This document shows, piece after piece, positions 60,735-64,000 of a stretch of 64,000 nucleotides of DNA; positions within the stretch are counted from its first letter, which is position 1, and each line of letters begins with the position of its first letter. The DNA is from Thunnus maccoyii. Its lineage: Eukaryota; Chordata; Actinopteri; Scombriformes; Scombridae. The position numbers and the translations under genes were made by a program. The stretch covers positions 925,001-989,000 of the forward strand of contig NC_056545.1 in assembly GCF_910596095.1 (NCBI RefSeq), in the 5' to 3' direction. Under the pieces are notes generated by a model that saw only the letters and a program-made list of their open reading frames with translations, made no database searches and was not told the DNA's origin.

Positions 60735-62539
60735 GAACTCATGCTGGCAGGTGTCAACGTAAACTCAAGTCTAACCTGAAGAAGAAGTTCCAGTGTGTGT
60801 TTGAGGGGATCGCTAAAGCAGGAAACCCAACCCCTCTGAATCAGATCTACACAGAGCTCTACATCACAGAGGGAGGGACTGCAGAGGTCAATGATGAACA
60901 TGAGGTCAGACAGATTGAAACAGCATCCAGGAAACCAGACAGACCAGAAACAACCATCAGACAAGAAGACATCTTTAAAGCCTCACCTGGAAGAGATGAA
61001 CCAATCAGAACAGTGATGACAAAGGGAGTGGCTGGCATTGGGAAAACAGTCTTGACACAGAAGTTCACTCTGGACTGGGCTGAAGACAAAGCCAACCAGG
61101 ACATACAGTTCACATTTCCATTCACTTTCAGAGAGCTGAATGTGCTGAAAGAGAAAAAGTACAGCTTGCTGGAACTTGTTCATCACTTCTTTACTGAAAC
61201 CAAAAAAGCAGGAATCTGCAGGTTTGAAGAGTTCCAGGTTGTGTTCATCTTTGACGGTCTGGATGAGTGTCGACTTCCTCTGGACTTCCACAACAATGAG
61301 TTCCTGACTGATGTTACAAAGTCCACCTCAGTGGATGTACTGCTGACAAACCTCATCAGGGGGAAACTGCTTCCTTCTGCTCACCTCTGGATAACCACAA
61401 GACCTGCAGCAGCCAATCAGATCCCTCCTCGGTGTGTTGACATGGTGACAGAGGTCAGAGGGTTCACTGACCCACAGAAGGTGGAGTACTTCAGGAAGAG
61501 ATTCAGAGACAAGAAGCAGGCCAGCAACATCATCTCCCACATCAAGACATCCCGAAGCCTCCACATCATGTGCCACATGCCAGTCTTCTGCTGGATCACT
61601 GCTACAGTTCTGGAGGATGTGTTGAAAAGCAGAGGGGGAGGAGAACTGCCCAAGACCCTGACTGAGATGTACATCCACTTCCTGGTGGTTCAGTCCAAGC
61701 TGAAGAAGGTCAAGTATGATGGAGGAGCTGAGACAGATCCACATTGGAGTCCAGAGAGCAGGAAAATGATTGAGTCCCTGGGAAAACTGGCCTTTGAGCA
61801 GCTGCAGAAAGGCAACCTGATCTTCTATGAATCAGACCTGACAGAATGTGGCATCGATATCAGAGCAGCATCAGTGTACTCAGGAGTGTTCACACAAGTC
61901 TTTAAAGAGGAGAGAGGGCTGTACCAGGACAAGGTGTTCTGCTTCGTCCATCTGAGTGTTCAGGAGTTTCTGGCTGCTCTTCATGTCCATCTGACATTCA
62001 TCAACTCTGGAGTTAATCTGCTGGTAGAAGATAGAACAACATCCCAGAAGTCTGAAACAATAGCAGAAAAATCTGCAGAGACACATCTCTACCAGAGCGC
62101 TGTGGATGAGGCCTTAAAGAGTCCAAATGGGCACCTGGACTTGTTCCTCCGCCTCCTCCTGGGTCTTTCACTGCAGACCAATCAGACTCTCCTACGAGGT
62201 CTGCTGACACAGACAGGAAGTAGCTCACTGACCAATCAGGAAACAGTCGAGTACATCAAGAAGAATCATCAGTGAGAATCTGTCTGCAGAGAGAAGCATC
62301 AATCTGTTCCACTGTCTGAATGAACTTAATGATCATTCTTTAGTGGAGGAGATCCAACAGTCCCTGAGATCAGGAAGTCTCTCCACAGATGAACTGTCTC
62401 CTGCTCAGTGGTCAGCTCTGGTCTTCATCTTACTGTCATCAGAAAAAGATCTGGATGTGTTTGACCTGAAGAAATACTCTGCTTCAGAGGAGGCTCTTCT
62501 GAGGCTGCTGCCAGTGGTCAAGGCCTCCAACAAAGCTCT
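60735..62539 (+). pseudogene. NLR B exon 6: FISNA-NACHT, frameshifted
   Basis: Open from 60735 to TGA 62273-62275, then the family sequence resumes in the +1 frame (ISENLSAERSINLFHCLNEL; 62343-62543 VEEIQQSLRSGSL). Walker A GVAGIGKT and Walker B VVFIFDGLDECR are intact. Exon length 1805 nt puts the downstream phase off by one, confirming a net +1. Confidence 0.88.
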
Positions 62540-62663
62540 GTAGGTGCACAGATAGTTATTTATTGATTGATTTATTCATTTATTGAAAAGATATTTAAAT
62601 AAATATATTCAAGATGGGAGAAAAATATGTTAAAGTAAGTATTTTGCCACATTTGTTCTTCAG

Positions 62664-62837
62664 ACTGAGTGGCTGTAACCTCTCAGAGAGAAGCTGTGCA
62701 GCTCTGTCCTCAGTTCTCAGCTCCCAGTCCTCTAGTCTGAGAGAGCTGGATGTGAGTAACAACAACCTGCAGAGTTCAGGAGTGAAGCTGCTGTCTGCTG
62801 GACTGGAGAGTCCACACTGCAGACTGGAAACTCTCAG
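62664..62837 (+). CDS. NLR B LRR exon 1
   Basis: 174 nt, acceptor TTCTTCAG, donor CTCAG|GTCAGG, open in the family frame: [40 protein letters not shown]. Intact counterpart of the dead exon at 27134 in copy A. Confidence 0.87.
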
Positions 62838-63802
62838 GTCAGGATTCATCAACCTGCTCAACTGATCACCATTTAAACTGTGATTTATATGAGTTGATAA
62901 ACACCTGGACATTTTCTGTACTCAAATTATTTTCAGACCAGTTGTGTGTTTAGACCCTGTGAATAGCTTTCTATTTATATATTTTCATTAGTTTTGTTCT
63001 ATCTCCTGAAATACCAGAGAGGAGTTTTAGATTCAAAAACTGAATGAAGAACTGTGTAACTGGCCCAAAGTAACACACATACAGACAGTTATTCAGTGAA
63101 TAGTGTTTTGGTAACAGTTATAGTTTCTTTTAATTTCAGAGCAGTATCTGTGCTGGGATGATAGTGATTTTTAGTCACAATGGTGATATGACAGTGCATT
63201 CTAGCTGTTATATGGTTTACTACCATTTAGTTCTTCTTTTGTTTCTAACAACCTTAAAACTCTGGATGATTACTGAAACTGTGTGAAGTAGAGTCAGTGA
63301 CTGAGAGTGAAGGAGTCAGAAATGTTTGCTTGTTTTTACATTTATTTCCACAACCTTCAGTCCTTATATGCCACATCAGTTTGGATTCCTGTTCTGTATT
63401 CAACTGTGAGCATCTGAGACGGAGTCATTTACCTCTGTGACGTGTTGGAGGTTTGATCTTCTTACAAACTGTAGTCAGACTCTGTCACCTGCAGCTCCTC
63501 ATCTTATCAGCTCATTGTGGCTGCTTCTTCTTTTACTATTCTTTATTTAGACCTATTTTTAGCAGTGAAGAGGTGGCAGTCGCTCACATCATGTTGACTA
63601 AGGTTACAGGAAGCTGGAACTGCCTCACAATACACAATTACTGTGGTTGCCCATTTGAATTTAGAAGTTGTGACTGGAAGTATTAAGTTTAACTCTAAAG
63701 ATTACAGAAACACAGTGGTGATGAAAGTAATAAACACACTACCTTCCAGTCCTGCAGTGATCTCAGATCATGTGACACGTGTGTTGTTTTGTGTGTCTGC
63801 AG

Positions 63803-63976
63803 CCTGTCAGGATGTCTGATCACAGAGGAAGGCTGTGCTTCTCTGGCCTCAGCTCTGAGCTCCAACCCCTCCCATCTGAGAGAGCTAGACCTGAGCTACA
63901 ATCATCCAGGAGACTCAGGAGAGAAGCTGCTCTCTGCTGGACTGGAGGATCCACACTGAAGACTGGACACTCTCAG
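63803..63976 (+). pseudogene. NLR B LRR exon 2 with in-frame stop
   Basis: 174 nt with good splice sites (TGTCTGCAG; CTCAG|GTATGG). Encodes [44 protein letters not shown], then TGA in place of TGG. The next bases start the same GGACAGACAGGTGGAC minisatellite as in copy A. Confidence 0.88.
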
Positions 63977-64000
63977 GTATGGACAGACAGGTGGACCCTC

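Larger units (their letters stand above)
57456..63976 (+). pseudogene. NLRC3-like copy B (FISNA-NACHT-LRR), disrupted, incomplete at right edge
   Basis: Exons 57456-57544, 57642-57785, 57869-57988, 60096-60174, 60336-60564, 60735-62539, 62664-62837 and 63803-63976. Same domain order as copy A, with one N-terminal exon 3 instead of three and no L2 insertions. Two lesions: a +1 frameshift near 62262 (AAGAAGAATCATCAGTGAG, stop TGA at 62273-62275) that cuts the protein before the end of the NACHT-associated region, and TGA at 63957-63959 where the family has TGG (PHW). The exon donor also reads CT|GTAGGT. If transcribed it would give a NACHT protein without LRRs; more simply it is a pseudogene, or one lesion is a sequencing error. 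B30.2 exons would lie beyond 64000. Confidence 0.82.

Overview
The window is vertebrate, and almost certainly teleost fish, genomic DNA. It has large introns with GT-AG junctions, FISNA-NACHT-LRR-B30.2 (NLRC3-like) receptor exons of a type known only from fish, a TIM/HAVCR-like receptor gene, and dense L2, CR1/L2-like and Tx1-like LINEs, hAT-like and foldback elements and microsatellites. All host genes found are on the + strand. Exon boundaries were placed by hand from splice sites and reading phase, without transcripts or database searches.

Layout. (1) 493-9524: six exons of a TIM/HAVCR-family phosphatidylserine receptor (IgV, Thr/Ser/Pro stem, transmembrane, tyrosine-containing tail); the signal-peptide exon lies left of the window. 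(2) 9.6-17.3 kb: intergenic and repeat-rich. It holds a block (11.0-12.1 kb) copied at 49.5-51.3 kb, an inverted-repeat insertion, a CpG-rich CRE/YY1 cluster that may be a minus-strand LTR, and NLR upstream sequence that is copied at 55.1-57.1 kb. (3) 17.3-43.5 kb: NLR copy A. Its exons join in phase to a predicted 1,535-residue protein with Gly-Pro/MKSDRS N-terminal repeats, FISNA, NACHT, LRRs and PRY-SPRY. A truncated L2 LINE sits in an early intron, and a 1.4-kb segment carrying its 3' part plus one NLR coding exon is present three times in tandem. A nearly full-length L2 with an intact esterase ORF1 splits the LRR exon array. A 2.9-kb element with about 400-bp terminal inverted repeats splits a 28-bp minisatellite made of LRR splice-donor sequence. 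(4) 43.5-55.1 kb: 3' UTR, intergenic DNA, a foldback element and LINE pieces, including a Tx1/L1-like ORF2 of 744 codons. (5) 55.1-64.0 kb: NLR copy B, a paralogue of copy A produced by a tandem duplication with a 36-40 kb period. Copy B has a 1-nt frameshift in the NACHT exon and a stop in an LRR exon, so it looks like a pseudogene as sequenced; the window ends inside it.

How it fits together. The locus is an actively remodelling innate-immune cluster. Every NLR module exon is phase 2-2 and a multiple of 3 nt, so exon gain, loss or skipping keeps the frame. Retroelement insertion, tandem duplication and microsatellites appear to be changing N-terminal repeat number, LRR number and the B30.2 surface. 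The most notable structures are the in-frame exon triplication inside a retroelement array (19.1-23.4 kb) and the tandem splice-donor minisatellite (39.1/42.1 kb).
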